Shown here in pieces: positions 36,341 to 37,323 of a stretch of 37,323 nt of DNA (position 1 is the stretch's first letter; each line of letters starts with the position of its first letter). The position numbers and the translations under genes are program-made. Origin of the DNA: Pedosphaera sp. (lineage in GTDB: Bacteria > Verrucomicrobiota > Verrucomicrobiia > Limisphaerales > SIBE01). The stretch covers positions 1 through 37,323 of the forward strand of contig SIBE01000009.1 in the NCBI GenBank assembly GCA_009695265.1. Reading direction: 5' to 3'. The notes beneath the pieces were generated by a model that searched no databases, was not told the origin of the DNA, and worked only from the letters and a program-made list of their open reading frames with translations.

Positions 36341-37323
36341 TCAATGTTTTCCCGCTTTGGGCGGCATAGGGCGTGGGGCCCGGGGGGGATTGTTCGTCCC
36401 CTTCTCTTTAAACGCGGATCGCAGGAGCCAGTGGCGCTTCAACCCTTGCATCAGATCATCGGCCTGCACCACGGTGTGAGAAACCTGGCTAAGAATCTGA
36501 TCGTTCGTTTGGACCTGCGCGTTGAGATTGCTCGTGATGTTCGCCAAGTTCAGCAAGGTCTGATTCAAGCTCGTCGCCAACACGGTAATGTTCGTGTCGG
36601 CGGTTGCCAGCGTCGAGTTGGCGGAGGCCAGCGTCTGCTGCAATTGCAAATTAACATTCGTTGGAATCAACCAATCGCCCAAGGATCCATTCCCGTTCGT
36701 CAAGAGCGAGGTAATAGCGAGCAGATTGCTCATGAGCGGCCGCGTTTGGACAACGGTGTTGTTAAGATTCGCGGTGAGGCTGACGGTGTTCGATATGATA
36801 CCGCCCAATTGGTTGGTTAAATTGAAAACCCCCGGCAACGCCTCTTCGACTCGGTTGGCAATCTGTTCCAACCGGACCATGAGCGCGGGAGATTCTTCGG
36901 CTTGAATCCACGGCCCTTGAAGTTGTGTTGAGAGGAGCACGTAATCATTGGTTTTCTTAGGATCCTTGTTGAGCACCCGGATCGGGGAACCTGGAATGAT
37001 TGGTTCAACACTCGGCTCGCCGGTGGTTCCTTTCGTCACCTCGATAACCCGCTTACCCAAAAAGTCACCGGTGCCAACCCGCACTTTCGAGTCGGTCCAG
37101 ACATAACCGTAATAGGGCTCGAGAATCTCGAATTGGACGAAGACATTATAGTTATTCTCGTTAAACCAATTGTCTTTCCCGGCCGGAGTTCCTTCAATCC
37201 GAGTCACCTGCCCCACGTCAAACCCCATCAGCCTGACCGTGTCCCCCACGTGCAGCCCCGCCGCATCACGGACATAGGTGTGATACGGAACTTTGATCAG
37301 AAACCATCCCTTTCTCTTCGCGG
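36341..37323 (-). CDS. MlaD/MCE-family lipid-transport protein (partial, 5' end missing)
   Basis: The frame enters from the right edge without a start and ends at 36341; 327 codons are present. The MCE domain is at the beginning: KVPYHTYVRDAAGLHVGDTV, RLMGFDVGQVTRIEG and VFVQFEILEPYYGYVWTDSK, with VGTGDFLGKRVIEVTKG. A helical Asn/Leu/Thr-rich region follows (LTNQLGGIISNTVSLTANL, LQLQQTLASANSTLATADTN), as in the coiled helical part of MlaD proteins, ending with a Pro/Lys-rich tail. MCE proteins form hexameric rings for phospholipid traffic between the membranes, working with MlaE/MlaF transporters, which would lie beyond the window. The missing N-terminus should contain one membrane anchor. 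Confidence 0.88.
   Translation of the reverse strand, partial: AKRKGWFLIKVPYHTYVRDAAGLHVGDTVRLMGFDVGQVTRIEGTPAGKDNWFNENNYNVFVQFEILEPYYGYVWTDSKVRVGTGDFLGKRVIEVTKGTTGEPSVEPIIPGSPIRVLNKDPKKTNDYVLLSTQLQGPWIQAEESPALMVRLEQIANRVEEALPGVFNLTNQLGGIISNTVSLTANLNNTVVQTRPLMSNLLAITSLLTNGNGSLGDWLIPTNVNLQLQQTLASANSTLATADTNITVLATSLNQTLLNLANITSNLNAQVQTNDQILSQVSHTVVQADDLMQGLKRHWLLRSAFKEKGTNNPPRAPRPMPPKAGKH

Overview
The window looks like a chromosomal segment of a Verrucomicrobiota bacterium, probably from the Pedosphaera/Limisphaerales soil lineage. This placement is inferred from protein style: a secreted LamG protein ending in a FYRAKQ-type tail, an ECF sigma factor beside a DUF6249 protein, a fused cytochrome c/sugar dehydrogenase, a BBP2-like porin, weak or absent Shine-Dalgarno sites, and palindromic dispersed repeats. 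No rRNA or marker gene was available to test it. I saw no tRNA, rRNA or CRISPR array.

Layout. 1-4.2 kb: the end of a PQQ-like beta-propeller gene, an outer-membrane porin, and a large secreted protein with two almost identical LamG modules; the porin and the LamG gene converge and each has its own terminator. 4.4-6.4 kb: a DUF6249 membrane protein divergent from an ECF sigma/anti-sigma pair, with mirror-image promoter-like sequences between them. 6.5-13.5 kb: carbohydrate oxidation, with a secreted haem c/PQQ-type sugar dehydrogenase, a DUF1537 acid-sugar kinase overlapping a PdxA-family dehydrogenase (a D-threonate/D-erythronate degradation module), a secreted seven-bladed propeller and a secreted aldose 1-epimerase. 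13.6-15.0 kb: a GNAT acetyltransferase and a double glyoxalase (VOC) protein in one unit.

15.0-20.5 kb is the accessory part. It holds debris of an IS110 transposase, a ParE-type toxin/antitoxin pair, an IS91-type transposase and a type I restriction HsdR subunit, together with one of two copies of a 152-bp palindromic MITE/REP-like element. Among these lies a secreted FGE/SUMF1-fold (C-type-lectin-like) gene interrupted by one in-frame TAA. Its last 45 codons look like the variable region of a diversity-generating retroelement: a sharp change in codon composition, NNC codons at the positions usually diversified, and few adenines. No reverse transcriptase or template repeat is present, so this would be a remote or orphan target. 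An OafA-like acyltransferase with a C-terminal SGNH domain follows.

20.5-30.5 kb is a proteostasis and housekeeping block. On the minus strand lie hsp20-lon-(LolA-like protein) and a 3-hydroxyisobutyrate-dehydrogenase-like gene with fdhD; on the plus strand dnaK-groES-groEL ends in a strong terminator. 30.5-37.3 kb: a truncated dimethylformamidase-like remnant, a SAM methyltransferase, purH, a periplasmic parvulin-type isomerase, serA and a partial MlaD/MCE gene running off the right edge.
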